54,972 bases of DNA, from positions 1 to 54,972 of the forward strand of contig NZ_JAKIKT010000016.1 of assembly GCF_023349125.1 (NCBI RefSeq), given 5' to 3'. Positions 16,961 through 25,221 of the stretch are shown one piece after another. Every line of letters begins with the position of its first letter. Position 1 is the first letter of the stretch. The position numbers and the translations under genes were made by a program. The notes under the pieces were generated by a model, which ran no database searches, was not told where the DNA came from, and was given only the letters and a program-made list of their open reading frames with translations. This DNA comes from Shewanella corallii (GTDB lineage Bacteria; Pseudomonadota; Gammaproteobacteria; Enterobacterales; Shewanellaceae).

Positions 16961-18277
16961 TCAGTTAATCGCCATAGAGATGAAGTAACCTGTGGTTGTC
17001 GCCACAATCACCCCGATAAAGCCGGGCATCAGGAAGCTGTGATTCAAAATGTACTTACCGATACGTGTGGTACCGGTACGGTCAAAGCTGATAGCAGCCA
17101 GATCGCTTGGGTAGAAGGGGAAGAAGAAGTAAGCGTAACAGGCTGGCAGCACACCGATCAGCACGGCAGGTGGAATACCCAGCGAGAAACCCAATGGCAG
17201 CATAATGGTTAACACAGCAGCCTGACTCTTGAGGAAGGCCGACACCACAAACATCGCGATGGCAAAGGTCCAGGGATAGAGGTTAACCATATCGCTTATC
17301 TGGCTCACCAGATAGGATTTATGATGACCGATAATGGTGTCGCTGAGCCAGGCAATACCGAAGATGATCACCACGGCAGTCATCCCCGCGCTGAACACGT
17401 TGCTGCTGACAATCTTCTTGGGGTCGATATTGGTCACCAGCAGGATAATGCCACCTACCGCCAGCATCAGAAACTGAATGGCTTTGGACATACCCACCTT
17501 TTCCGGCAGTAACACGTCGCCAAACATGGCCACCACAATCACCATCAGAATACCCAGCAGGAACACGGTCAGACCGCGACTGGCGATAGGGTCTTTACCA
17601 TCTTTATTGGTGTGTTCAATATCTGCATCCACCAAAGAAGCCTTAAACTCGGGGTCCTGCAGTCTGGCCTGGAATTCTGGGTCTTTATCCAGATCTTTAC
17701 CCCGCTTGAGACTCCAGGCACAGGCAACCAGCACGCCGGTCAATGTAGCTGGAATGGTCACCAGCAGTACGCTGATAAGACTCAATTCAAGGCCGTTTTC
17801 CATCGAAGTGGCAATCACCACGGCGGCAGCTGCTGCAATCGGGCTGGCGGTGATACCCATCTGTGACGCCACAGTGGCAATAGCCATAGGGCGTTCCGGG
17901 CGAATGCCTTTTTTGTAGGCAACGTCATAGATAACAGGTAGCAGCGGATAAACTGAGTGGCCGGTACCCACTAACACGGTGAGGAAATAGGTACAAAGTG
18001 GGCCGAGGAATACAATATGGTCCGGGTGTTTGCGCAGCAGCTTTTCGGCAAATTTCACCAGCAGCTTGAGGCCACCGGTGGCTTCCAGCGTGGCGGATGC
18101 CGCGACCACAGCCAGAATAATCAGCATAACCGTGACCGGCGGTGACCCAGGGGCGATGCCGAATACAAACGCCATAATGGATACACCCAGGCCACCGAAC
18201 AGGCCGAAGGCCACCCCTCCATAGCGGATACCGATAAAGATTACCGCCAATAACAACAGCATATGGACATAGAACAT
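16961..18277 (-). CDS. dcuB: anaerobic C4-dicarboxylate transporter, Dcu family
   Basis: A 438-residue inner membrane carrier with about 11-12 hydrophobic helices and family motifs near the N-terminus (GIRYGGVAFGL, GSPPVTVMLIILAVVAAS), the LVGTGHSVYPLLPVIYD loop and PFYPSDLAAISFDRTGT near the C-terminus. DcuA/DcuB proteins exchange fumarate, malate or aspartate for succinate during anaerobic growth. The A or B subtype cannot be fixed by eye, so the symbol is tentative. An AGGGAG Shine-Dalgarno precedes the ATG. It is transcribed alone. Confidence 0.85.
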   Translation of the reverse strand: MFYVHMLLLLAVIFIGIRYGGVAFGLFGGLGVSIMAFVFGIAPGSPPVTVMLIILAVVAASATLEATGGLKLLVKFAEKLLRKHPDHIVFLGPLCTYFLTVLVGTGHSVYPLLPVIYDVAYKKGIRPERPMAIATVASQMGITASPIAAAAAVVIATSMENGLELSLISVLLVTIPATLTGVLVACAWSLKRGKDLDKDPEFQARLQDPEFKASLVDADIEHTNKDGKDPIASRGLTVFLLGILMVIVVAMFGDVLLPEKVGMSKAIQFLMLAVGGIILLVTNIDPKKIVSSNVFSAGMTAVVIIFGIAWLSDTIIGHHKSYLVSQISDMVNLYPWTFAIAMFVVSAFLKSQAAVLTIMLPLGFSLGIPPAVLIGVLPACYAYFFFPFYPSDLAAISFDRTGTTRIGKYILNHSFLMPGFIGVIVATTTGYFISMAIN

Positions 18278-18613
18278 GGCTGATTCTCCCTGTTTCAGCT
18301 CAATATTGAAGACGGCTCTTCACCGCCTGCCATTAGCTGGTTATATCCAACCGGAGATCATGGAAACCTGCAGGTGATCACAGCTTGAGTTATCCAGCGA
18401 TTGCTAAAAAATCGAAACGTGACAGTAGGTTAGCTTGTTGTCTGTTTTGTGAGCCAACGCAGGGTGCGATATCAGCTAAAGCGTATTGAATCCGCTGGCA
18501 TCTTGGTATTTGCCACAGCAGAGTAAAAAGCCTCAGTGGCGCTCTATCGGCAAAGATCGACATTGGGTATGATTCCTCACATTCAACGAAAAACCAGTCA
18601 AAGGACAGCAATC
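18278..18613. other. 336-bp divergent intergenic region between dcu and mogA
   Basis: No ORF is supported; the frame upstream of mogA's ATG lacks a start with a Shine-Dalgarno. A TGATCACA-containing segment near 18373-18382 (GGTGATCACA) looks like half of a CRP-type site, which would suit a dicarboxylate carrier, but the second half is poor. Nothing else is clear. Confidence 0.3.
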
Positions 18614-19147
18614 ATGGCTAAAGCCAAAATCGGTATTGTGACCGTCAGCGACCGCGCCAGCGCCGGTGTTTATGAGGATATTTCGGGTAAAGCTATTATC
18701 GATACCCTGAATGATTACCTGACGTCAGAGTGGGAACCTGTTTATGAGGTGATCCCGGATGAGCAGGATGTGATTGAAGCGACGCTGATCAAGATGGCCG
18801 ATGAGCAAGAGTGCTGCCTGATTGTGACTACCGGTGGTACCGGTCCGGCCAAGCGTGATGTGACGCCTGAAGCGACCGAAGCTGTATGTGACCGTATGAT
18901 GCCGGGCTTTGGTGAACTGATGCGCGCCGAGTCGCTGAAGTTTGTACCTACCGCCATTCTGTCCCGCCAGACTGCAGGCCTGCGTGACGATACCCTTATC
19001 GTTAACCTGCCTGGTAAGCCCAAGTCTATTCGTGAATGTTTGGATGCCGTATTCCCGGCCATTCCTTACTGCATCGACCTGATGGAAGGCCCGTTTTTGG
19101 AATGCGACGAAGAAGTGATTAAGCCATTCCGGCCTAAGGCTAAATAG
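18614..19147 (+). CDS. mogA: molybdopterin adenylyltransferase MogA
   Basis: This 177-residue enzyme adenylates molybdopterin before molybdate insertion. Motifs: IGIVTVSDRASAGVYED at the N-terminus, LIVTTGGTGPAKRDVTPEAT in the middle and VNLPGKPKSIRECLDAVFPAIPYC near the end, all typical of MogA/MoaB. The frame extends 78 bases upstream, but the ATG at 18614 has a clear AAAGGA Shine-Dalgarno and matches family length. The last 25 or so codons exist in a second, diverged copy directly downstream (19155-19241), a sign of past recombination at this gene. Confidence 0.94.
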   Translation: MAKAKIGIVTVSDRASAGVYEDISGKAIIDTLNDYLTSEWEPVYEVIPDEQDVIEATLIKMADEQECCLIVTTGGTGPAKRDVTPEATEAVCDRMMPGFGELMRAESLKFVPTAILSRQTAGLRDDTLIVNLPGKPKSIRECLDAVFPAIPYCIDLMEGPFLECDEEVIKPFRPKAK

Positions 19148-19154
19148 CTGAATA

Positions 19155-19241
19155 GCGATCGATTTGATGGAAGGCCGCTGATCCAAGTACTGAGAATGCA
19201 ACGAAGAAGTGATTAAGCCGTTCCGTCCAAAGGCTAAATAA
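19155..19241 (+). repeat. vestigial second copy of the mogA 3' end
   Basis: Eight bases after the mogA stop, the sequence resumes as a copy of the mogA tail. The first part encodes IDLMEG, then 17 or so unrelated bases intervene. The second part encodes ECNEEVIKPFRPKAK and a stop, differing from mogA's ECDEEVIKPFRPKAK by one residue and several silent third-position changes. This pattern says the copy came from a coding mogA allele of a related strain. Confidence 0.85.
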
Positions 19242-19340
19242 TCCCAGATGCCAGAAATGCCAAACCTCAGTCATTAAGCTGTCTGGTTCTGTGCAGCGAC
19301 TTAGCTCAGGCATTTTACCTTTGCAGCCGAGACATAATCT

Positions 19341-19370
19341 AAAAGGGTTCCCTCACGAGGGAACCCTTTT
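19341..19370. terminator. bidirectional intrinsic terminator
   Basis: A perfect 13-pair stem (arms 19341-19353 and 19358-19370, loop CACG) has A and T runs at its outer ends. It serves mogA on the left and the DUF1330 gene on the right. Confidence 0.9.
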
Positions 19371-19373
19371 GTT

Positions 19374-19661
19374 TTAGCCTGACACCAGTTGAATTCGATA
19401 TTCCCCGTGTTTCTGGCGTAAGGCTTTCCATGACTCATAAGCGGCGCTTGAATAAAAGGCTTTGGCAGATTCAGGTGTTGGAAATTCAGCTATCAATAGC
19501 TGTTGCCACGGCTCATCTTCTCCTTCGACCAATTCAAGCTTTGTTGCCTTCAGAATGTATTGACCTCCGTATTCATGCATCAGACCGGGGACGTTGTTGA
19601 AGTAGTCCTTAGTCCAGCCAAGACTCCATACTCTCGCTTGAATCAGCAGTAACGTCTTCAT
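19374..19661 (-). CDS. DUF1330-like small protein, 95 aa
   Basis: A small dimeric ferredoxin-like alpha/beta protein by its pattern: LLIQARVW, YGGQYILKATKLELVEG, LLIAEFPTPESAKAFYSSAAY and a C-terminal YRIQLV strand. This resembles the DUF1330/EthD-like stress-response group, where no reaction is settled. Its ATG overlaps the stop of the upstream 61-residue gene by four bases, so the two are translationally coupled. The terminator 3 bases downstream ends the unit. Confidence 0.75.
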   Translation of the reverse strand: MKTLLLIQARVWSLGWTKDYFNNVPGLMHEYGGQYILKATKLELVEGEDEPWQQLLIAEFPTPESAKAFYSSAAYESWKALRQKHGEYRIQLVSG

Positions 19662-19843
19662 TCACAACAGTGCTTGTTGTAGAAACGCCAGGCCGATACC
19701 CCAGTGCCCAGCATCAATACCGGAATCGCCACCATATGGGCGAACACATTAGGCTCGATGTTCATATGCAACCACAGCAACAGGCTCCAACTGATTGCCA
19801 GATAGCCCAACGATATTAACCCTCTTTGATATTTGCTCAGCAT
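19658..19843 (-). CDS. small inner membrane protein, 61 aa
   Basis: Two hydrophobic helices (about 9-26 and 34-50) with a short loop, a basic N-terminus and a C-terminal CC pair. I do not recognise the family. An AGGAGGTGAAAC Shine-Dalgarno lies directly before the ATG, and the stop overlaps the DUF1330 gene by four bases, which supports it as a real gene. It is divergent from the GlxA-type regulator 101 bases away, which may control it. Confidence 0.65.
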   Translation of the reverse strand: MLSKYQRGLISLGYLAISWSLLLWLHMNIEPNVFAHMVAIPVLMLGTGVSAWRFYNKHCCE

Positions 19844-19901
19844 GTTTCACCTCCTGATGCCTGATGGAAACAGTATAGAAACTGGACAAACAGGCTGTGA
19901 G

Positions 19902-19915
19902 TGTCATTATTGACA
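19902..19915. promoter_or_regulatory. inverted repeat between the small membrane gene and the GlxA-type regulator
   Basis: TGTCA-N4-TGACA is a perfect palindrome in the 101-base divergent gap, and its right arm lies within a TTGACA -35-like box. It is a candidate operator for the adjacent regulator. Confidence 0.35.
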
Positions 19916-19944
19916 ATATTATGGTGAAAAGTGACAGGTGAAAG

Positions 19945-20949
19945 ATGAAGACAGTGATGATTCTTGCTGCCGGTAATGTGGTTGCCAGCGGTATCAGTAG
20001 CTTTCTTGACGTATTCAGCTTCTGCAATGTGTATTGGAAACGTATTCATCCCGAGGCCGAAAATGATCTGTTTCATGTGCATGTGGTCAGTCCGGATGGT
20101 GAGCCAGCGCTGACCAATCAGGGATTTCAAATTCCGGCCACAGGTATAAAAGAGACGGATCTCAATCAGGCTGATGCGGTATTGCTGGCTTCAGCCTTTG
20201 TGACTGATGAATCCGAATTGATGGCGTTCCAGCGCGCCTTTGCACCTTTTGTGGTGCCCCTGACAGATTACGCCAAAACCGGTAAGCCGATAGCGGCCTA
20301 TTGTTCCGGAACCTTGGTGCTGGCTTCCACCGGCTTGATGAATGGGGTTAAGACCACCACAGTCTGGTGGCTGACAGAGCTGTTTAAGCAGCGCTTTCCC
20401 CAAGCCCACTTGTGTATGGATTCGCTGGTGGTCAGTGACTGCCAGTTTCATACTGCCGGGGCGACCAGTTCCTGCCTGAGTCTGGCGCTGCATATGGTGG
20501 AACAATTGGCCGGGGTGCAGGTCGCACATCAGCTGTCCAAGGTACTGCTGGTGGCGCCCAACCGCAGCTCACAGCAACCTTTTATGACCATGTCATTTCA
20601 ATTGGAGCAGCATCAGGACAGTCAGGTGCAGGCGGTGCAGGAGTGGATGCAGCAAAACCTGACCAGCCAGATAAATCTGGATGAGCTGGCCGGGCAGTTT
20701 GCCATGGGCAAGCGCACCCTGATCCGACGTTTTAAGAGTGCTCTGAATGAAACGCCGGGCAGCTATTGGCAAAAGCTGAGAATTGATGAAGCCAAGCGTC
20801 TGTTGGAGACCACAGATATGGCTTTAGAGCAGATTATCGACCGGGTTGGCTATGGCGACTCTGCTTCATTTCGGAAGCTGTTCCAGCAACAAACCTCATT
20901 ATCCCCCAGAGCATACCGCGCCAAGTTTAACAGCCACACCTGTTGCTGA
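19945..20949 (+). CDS. GlxA-type transcriptional regulator (DJ-1/PfpI domain plus AraC helix-turn-helix)
   Basis: A 334-residue regulator. Residues about 1-195 form a class I amidotransferase-like DJ-1/PfpI domain with AYCSGTLVLASTGLMNG, in which the Cys occupies the nucleophile-elbow position. Residues about 225-330 form an AraC DNA-binding domain with QINLDELAGQFAMGKRTLIRRF and a second helix-turn-helix ending in the SLSPRAYRAKF family signature. The ligand is unknown. It is divergent from the small membrane/DUF1330 pair, a usual arrangement for a regulator and its target. Confidence 0.88.
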   Translation: MKTVMILAAGNVVASGISSFLDVFSFCNVYWKRIHPEAENDLFHVHVVSPDGEPALTNQGFQIPATGIKETDLNQADAVLLASAFVTDESELMAFQRAFAPFVVPLTDYAKTGKPIAAYCSGTLVLASTGLMNGVKTTTVWWLTELFKQRFPQAHLCMDSLVVSDCQFHTAGATSSCLSLALHMVEQLAGVQVAHQLSKVLLVAPNRSSQQPFMTMSFQLEQHQDSQVQAVQEWMQQNLTSQINLDELAGQFAMGKRTLIRRFKSALNETPGSYWQKLRIDEAKRLLETTDMALEQIIDRVGYGDSASFRKLFQQQTSLSPRAYRAKFNSHTCC

Positions 20950-20968
20950 CAGCGGCCTGGCTGACAAC

Positions 20969-20995
20969 AAAAAGCGCAGTCAATGCTGCGCTTTT
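20969..20995. terminator. intrinsic terminator between convergent genes
   Basis: The stem pairs AAAAGCGCAG with CTGCGCTTTT around a six-base loop. A and T runs on the two sides let it serve both the GlxA-type regulator and the leftward 84-residue gene. Confidence 0.85.
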
Positions 20996-21020
20996 GATTC
21001 TTCTGGCTTAACAATAACCG

Positions 21021-21275
21021 TTACTTGAGGCTTTTTATCTCCTGATCCAGCTGATAAGCCGAGTCAGTGACAATTTTCTCCAGCGTGGCAATCCGCTCCT
21101 TAAGTTGAGCATTCTCTGTCGCCAGTTGCTCTACCTGTGACTTATCTGCCTTGCCAATGCTGGATGCAGTTTGCGTGGCGCGGCTTTTCATCCAGACTTT
21201 GAACATCTCGGACGCGGACACACAGATTACAAATACAGTGATAACCGCCATAAGTGCATAATCGTTTTCCATCAT
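21021..21275 (-). CDS. membrane-anchored coiled-coil protein, 84 aa (PspB-like layout)
   Basis: An N-terminal membrane helix (about 5-25) is followed by a basic stretch and a coiled coil (48-84) with ENAQLKERIATLEKIV. The layout recalls phage-shock PspB, which has a similar ERIxxLExI core, but the match is short and pspA/pspC are not nearby. A GGAGG Shine-Dalgarno precedes a double ATG. It lies 60 bases after the NatB-like permease in the same orientation and may belong to that operon. Confidence 0.6.
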   Translation of the reverse strand: MMENDYALMAVITVFVICVSASEMFKVWMKSRATQTASSIGKADKSQVEQLATENAQLKERIATLEKIVTDSAYQLDQEIKSLK

Positions 21276-21335
21276 AACCTCCGAAACTCTTTTAAATTGA
21301 TGGCCACTGCATCCCTGGCGCAGCGGCCAAAGGGA

Positions 21336-22478
21336 TTACAGACCGAAGACCACCTTCTCGCTCTTCAGCATTCTTTCTAGTCCCAGTGCCATTACCAGGG
21401 CAATAAACAGTGTGGTGGCAGACGATACCAGCAGCTGCAGCATGGGGATTTCCCTGCCTTTCACCAGTGCCATCATGGCCTGTTGTTGACCAGATACCGG
21501 CAGCCATTGCAGTGTGTCCGGAGCGATTTCATATGTGGCCATCATGGAGATCCCCAGAGGCACAATCAGTACTATGGTGAGATAGGACTGAGCCTCTTTG
21601 AAGGTCTTGGCCATAAAGGAGACGAAGATCTGCAGGCTGGCCGCCATTAGGGCGACTGGGATACCCACCAACAGCATGGCAAGCATAAACTCTGGTGAGA
21701 TATTGATGCTGAAACCCAGCTCCTGCCAGGGCACCAGGGTATAAGCGAACTTGGAAACCAGCAGGATTAACGCCAGACCCAGCAGCGCAAATACGCTGAC
21801 CGCGATAATCTTGGAAATCACCAGTTCCCGGGTCGATACAGGGTGACTCAGCAGCAGTGCCAGTGAATTGCGTTCCCGCTCACCGGCGCTGGTGTCGATA
21901 GCCAGGTTCATGCCGGAAATAAACACGGCATAAATCATGGTGAAGATAGCCAGCCCCAGAATCACACCACCCCTGGAGGTCGCTGTGGACTGATCTTCCA
22001 CCTTGAGCTTGATAGGCTGAACCACTCTTGGGTCAATACCCCGGGCAATCAGGCGCAAACTGCCCACTTCCATGCTGTAGGACTGCAGGTTCTGCTCCAG
22101 TCTGCGAATTGACTTTTGCAGTTTCTCGTTGGACTTGTCTGCTTGCAGAATCACTACCGCCTGCTGACCTTTGGCCATCTGTGCAGGATAGTCTTCCGAA
22201 ATCGTCAGAGTGATCTCCTTGATGTCGGGATCGTCCGCTTCGCCGTGCAGCACACCTTCGTTACCCAGGTAACGCACCAGATCCGGCGCATAATCCTGAT
22301 TATTGATGGTGATCTTAATATCTTCCGGGCTGGTCAGCTGGCCAATCAGCACCATAAACAAACCACACATCACCAGAGGTGTACCAATCGCATAGTAGAG
22401 ACCGGCCATTACCGAGCGTTTATCGCGGGCGGCATCTTTCAGCTCTTTGCGAGCCAGAGTGATTATCTTGTTGATCAT
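21336..22478 (-). CDS. natB: ABC-2 type permease, NatB-like
   Basis: A 380-residue exporter permease with an N-terminal cytoplasmic KELKDAARDKRS motif, one helix (about 25-45), a large extracytoplasmic segment (50-175) and five helices after it. The NLAIDTSAGERERNSLALLLSHPVS motif lies between helices 2 and 3, as in the NatB/CcmB-like ABC-2 group. NatAB exports sodium in Bacillus; the substrate here is unknown. Its ATG overlaps the ATPase stop by four bases. The operon order is hydrolase, ATPase, permease. Confidence 0.85.
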   Translation of the reverse strand: MINKIITLARKELKDAARDKRSVMAGLYYAIGTPLVMCGLFMVLIGQLTSPEDIKITINNQDYAPDLVRYLGNEGVLHGEADDPDIKEITLTISEDYPAQMAKGQQAVVILQADKSNEKLQKSIRRLEQNLQSYSMEVGSLRLIARGIDPRVVQPIKLKVEDQSTATSRGGVILGLAIFTMIYAVFISGMNLAIDTSAGERERNSLALLLSHPVSTRELVISKIIAVSVFALLGLALILLVSKFAYTLVPWQELGFSINISPEFMLAMLLVGIPVALMAASLQIFVSFMAKTFKEAQSYLTIVLIVPLGISMMATYEIAPDTLQWLPVSGQQQAMMALVKGREIPMLQLLVSSATTLFIALVMALGLERMLKSEKVVFGL

Positions 22479-23209
22479 GCTGCAATCCCCTCATCTGTAC
22501 CGATAAGTTGAATAAAGGCTTCTTCCAGTGAATCGTGGCCGGTTTGAGCACACAGTTCTGCCGGGCTGCCGGTGGCAACTACCTTGCCATTGGCCATCAC
22601 TATCACCTGATCGCACAGGGCAGCGACTTCCTGCATCACATGACTGGAGAACAGCACACAGTGGCCCTGATCTCTCAGGTCTTTGAGCATGCCTCGAAGC
22701 ACCCGGGTACTCATGACATCCAGGCCCCGGGTCGGTTCATCAAGAATGATGTTACGGGGGCGATGCACAATGGCCTGCGCCAGTGCCGTCTTCATACGTT
22801 GGCCCTGGGAGAAGCCTTTACAGCGACGGTCGGCAATATCATCCAGTCTCAGATCGTGAATCACTTTCTCTGCCGCAGCTTTGGCCTCTTTGCGGTTCAA
22901 GCCGTTGAGCTCGGCAAAAAAGCTGATGTACTCCCGTGGAGTCAAACGCTCATACAGGCCAAATGGGTCCGGGAACAGGCCCAGTTGTTGTTTGGCTTCC
23001 TGTGGTGAAACCGCCACATTGATGCCTTCAACTTCGGCGCTGCCGGAATCGGGCTTCAGCAGGCCAAATACAGTACGCAGACAAGTAGTCTTACCTGCAC
23101 CATTGGGGCCCAGCAGGCCGGTGATCTGGCCATCTTCAGCGGTGAAACTCAGGCCGTCCAACGCCTGAACATCACCGATGCGCTTATAAAGGTCGTTTAC
23201 GCTAATCAT
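22475..23209 (-). CDS. natA: ABC transporter ATP-binding protein, NatA-like
   Basis: A 244-residue ABC ATPase with Walker A LLGPNGAGKTT, Q-loop near FPDPFGLYERLT, a signature FSQGQRMKTALAQAI, Walker B NIILDEPTRGLDV and the switch His in VLFSSHVMQE. The open frame extends 90 bases upstream, but the ATG at 23209 has a perfect GAGGAG Shine-Dalgarno that overlaps the end of the hydrolase gene. It works with the overlapping NatB-like permease. Confidence 0.92.
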   Translation of the reverse strand: MISVNDLYKRIGDVQALDGLSFTAEDGQITGLLGPNGAGKTTCLRTVFGLLKPDSGSAEVEGINVAVSPQEAKQQLGLFPDPFGLYERLTPREYISFFAELNGLNRKEAKAAAEKVIHDLRLDDIADRRCKGFSQGQRMKTALAQAIVHRPRNIILDEPTRGLDVMSTRVLRGMLKDLRDQGHCVLFSSHVMQEVAALCDQVIVMANGKVVATGSPAELCAQTGHDSLEEAFIQLIGTDEGIAA

Positions 23210-23214
23210 GGCGA

Positions 23215-24744
23215 TTACTCCTCGTTGCTGGCGTTGGCCAGGGGTTCGACAGTGTTGGCATTGAGATAAAAGCTGCGGCTGGTGTCCCGCTCCATACACT
23301 CAGTGTCCAGGTTTTCCAGTGAGCCATCTTTTACCAATGTGGCTATAAGGCCATGGGCGCAGGTTTGTGCGGCTGTGCCATGACCTGCGTAGGGAGAGAC
23401 AATGTGCTCAGCATTGGTCAGCTGTACTTTGGCCAGCTCGCCCCATGAGGGAGGGGTAGCCGGGTCCATCTCACCAGACAGCAGTAAAGTTGGAATGTTG
23501 CTGGTGACCGGCTGGTGGAAGTCAGCATTGACAGGGGGTACCTGCCAAATGGTGCAGATCTCTGAGAGTGCACGCAGCATCTCACCGCCCACAAAAGTGC
23601 GGTTGGCGACTTCTGCGGCTTTTTCATCGACAAAGGGAATGTCTTCGCCACAGACCACGCTGGCATGCATCCCCATGGCAATACCTGCACCGTCGGTAGT
23701 CAGGGCATACAGTCCCAGAATAGGCTGATAGTTGCCTTTAGCGGCCTGGCTAATGGCGTAGGGCAGCAGGCTGCGGGTATTGGGGGCATACAGGGCCATA
23801 CGAATGGCACTGAGGAACTTGCTGCGGGTCAGTGTCAGGTCAGTCATTTCACCGGCTACCGGGTCATTGACCTGGGTTTGCAGTGGCTCCCTGGCCAGGC
23901 GATCACTCACAGTTTCAAGTTCAGCTCTCAGCTCGGGGAAGGCCTGATTACAGGCTTGGTTTTGCTCACAGTCCGACAGCATAATCTCGGTCGCACGGGC
24001 AATAGCATCACCGATATAGATGAGGTTTTGTTGCATGGGCACCACACCATCCAGGGTCACAGTGGCTGTGGTTTCCGGATACTGACGCATATACAGCTGC
24101 GCCATGCGGGTGCCATAGGAGATGCCGTAAACATCCAGTTGCTCATAACCAATGGCTTTGCGAACCGCCTCGAAATCAGTCACGGCGTTGAGGCTGCCAT
24201 ACTGGGTAATATCTGCATTCTGGGCGTCCATACACTCTTTGGTGAGTGCCACCATATCCTGGGCTTCATCATTGATAGCCAGGGCATCGACCGGAGACAT
24301 ATTGTCGCAGGCGAGGATGTTGGAGCTGCCGGTGCCGCGCTGATCGATCAGCAGAATATCTCTGAACTGGCGGGTCTTGGTGAGCAGCTTATCGAAGTAA
24401 CCTGCGCTCTCAATGGCCGACTGACCGGGACCACCTGCTATCCCCAGCAGTGCTTTACCCGGCTCGGCATTTTTGATGGCCGGCAGAATCACATACTGAA
24501 TATCAATCTTCCTGCCGTCCGGCTTATTTGGGTTCTCTGGCACAGTGACAGAACCACAACGCACTTTTTCGTCTATACCGTCTACATAACAGCTGTCGGT
24601 ATTGGCGAAGATATCGGTGGCCTGAGCTGCTGCCATGGTGGCCAGCATCAGGGCACCTGCCTGAAACACCTGTCTCAGCGCCCGGGCGGGGAGGGCAAGT
24701 TGACTGCGTAGCCCCTTATTCTCTCTTGATTGTGGATAGCGCAT
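23215..24744 (-). CDS. exported alpha/beta hydrolase, TAP-like (proline iminopeptidase-related)
   Basis: The 509-residue protein has a long basic leader and signal peptide (hydrophobic core ending near AAAQA), then an alpha/beta hydrolase fold: GIAGGPGQSA oxyanion region, DQRGTGSS, the nucleophile elbow GISYGTR and a C-terminal TAP-like domain with LSGEMDPATPP (catalytic Asp) and GHGT (His). Relatives are aminopeptidases that release N-terminal residues from peptides. The frame starts at a TTG at 24774; the ATG at 24744 with AAAGGA ahead is preferred. It leads the hydrolase-natA-natB operon, so the unit may process and export a peptide (inference). Confidence 0.82.
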   Translation of the reverse strand: MRYPQSRENKGLRSQLALPARALRQVFQAGALMLATMAAAQATDIFANTDSCYVDGIDEKVRCGSVTVPENPNKPDGRKIDIQYVILPAIKNAEPGKALLGIAGGPGQSAIESAGYFDKLLTKTRQFRDILLIDQRGTGSSNILACDNMSPVDALAINDEAQDMVALTKECMDAQNADITQYGSLNAVTDFEAVRKAIGYEQLDVYGISYGTRMAQLYMRQYPETTATVTLDGVVPMQQNLIYIGDAIARATEIMLSDCEQNQACNQAFPELRAELETVSDRLAREPLQTQVNDPVAGEMTDLTLTRSKFLSAIRMALYAPNTRSLLPYAISQAAKGNYQPILGLYALTTDGAGIAMGMHASVVCGEDIPFVDEKAAEVANRTFVGGEMLRALSEICTIWQVPPVNADFHQPVTSNIPTLLLSGEMDPATPPSWGELAKVQLTNAEHIVSPYAGHGTAAQTCAHGLIATLVKDGSLENLDTECMERDTSRSFYLNANTVEPLANASNEE

Positions 24745-24793
24745 AGCTTGATTTCCTTTTGGCAATCCAGACAAGTCTGTGTTAACTTGAGTG

Positions 24794-24829
24794 GTGTATC
24801 AGTGTATCAATGTATTAATACAGTGTAAG
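24794..24829. promoter_or_regulatory. divergent promoter/operator with tandem 8-bp repeats
   Basis: GTGTATCA occurs twice in tandem (24794-24801, 24802-24809), followed by ATGTATTA (24810-24817); TGTATTAATACA (24811-24822) makes a perfect palindrome. On the minus strand TTACAC (24824-24829) and TACACT (24801-24806) are spaced 17 bases and fit a promoter for the hydrolase-natAB operon, so the repeats cover it completely. The adjacent GntR protein is the probable ligand. Confidence 0.6.
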
Positions 24830-24833
24830 GCTA

Positions 24834-25211
24834 ATGTTAGATTTATTGCGTGTCAACCCCAGCAGTGGTGAACCTATTTATCGCCAGCTCCAGGAGCAGG
24901 TGATAAGGCTTATCGTGGGTGGACAGATAGCACCGGGAGATACCCTGCCATCGGTGCGACAGATGGCTGACTTTCTTAAAGTTAATCCCATGACAGTCTC
25001 TCGCGCGGTACAAAATCTGGTGGAGCAGGGCTACCTTGAAAGAAGGCGTGGCCAACCCACTCAGGTGGCACAAAGAGAGTTCAGTGAAAAGGGGGAGGGA
25101 GCACAGCTGCTTGCCCCACAAGCCGATGCGCTGATAGAGCAGGCTAAGCAGCTGGGTGTGGATTTACCCTCACTGCAGGCCCTGATTAAGTCACGTTGGA
25201 CGGATTCATAA
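24834..25211 (+). CDS. GntR-family repressor, YtrA subfamily
   Basis: At 125 residues it is a winged helix (about 10-78, with GEPIYRQLQEQVIRLIVGG, LPSVRQMADFLKVNPMTVSRA and GYLERRRGQ) plus a short C-terminal dimerisation helix, the size that defines the YtrA subfamily. These repressors are usually encoded with, and control, ABC exporters, exactly as here: ten bases separate it from the ATPase gene. A tandem-repeat operator sits directly upstream, so autoregulation plus control of the divergent operon is likely. Confidence 0.88.
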   Translation: MLDLLRVNPSSGEPIYRQLQEQVIRLIVGGQIAPGDTLPSVRQMADFLKVNPMTVSRAVQNLVEQGYLERRRGQPTQVAQREFSEKGEGAQLLAPQADALIEQAKQLGVDLPSLQALIKSRWTDS

Positions 25212-25221
25212 AGGAAGCGAG

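Noticed and set aside
18365..18385. A CRP or FNR site before the dicarboxylate carrier
   Set aside because: Only one half-site (GTGATCACA) is good; the partner half does not fit either consensus, so it was not listed as a site.
23665..24711. A 348-codon open frame antisense to the TAP-like hydrolase
   Set aside because: It is a shadow of the hydrolase gene; composition is dominated by His, Gln and Gly with no domain pattern.
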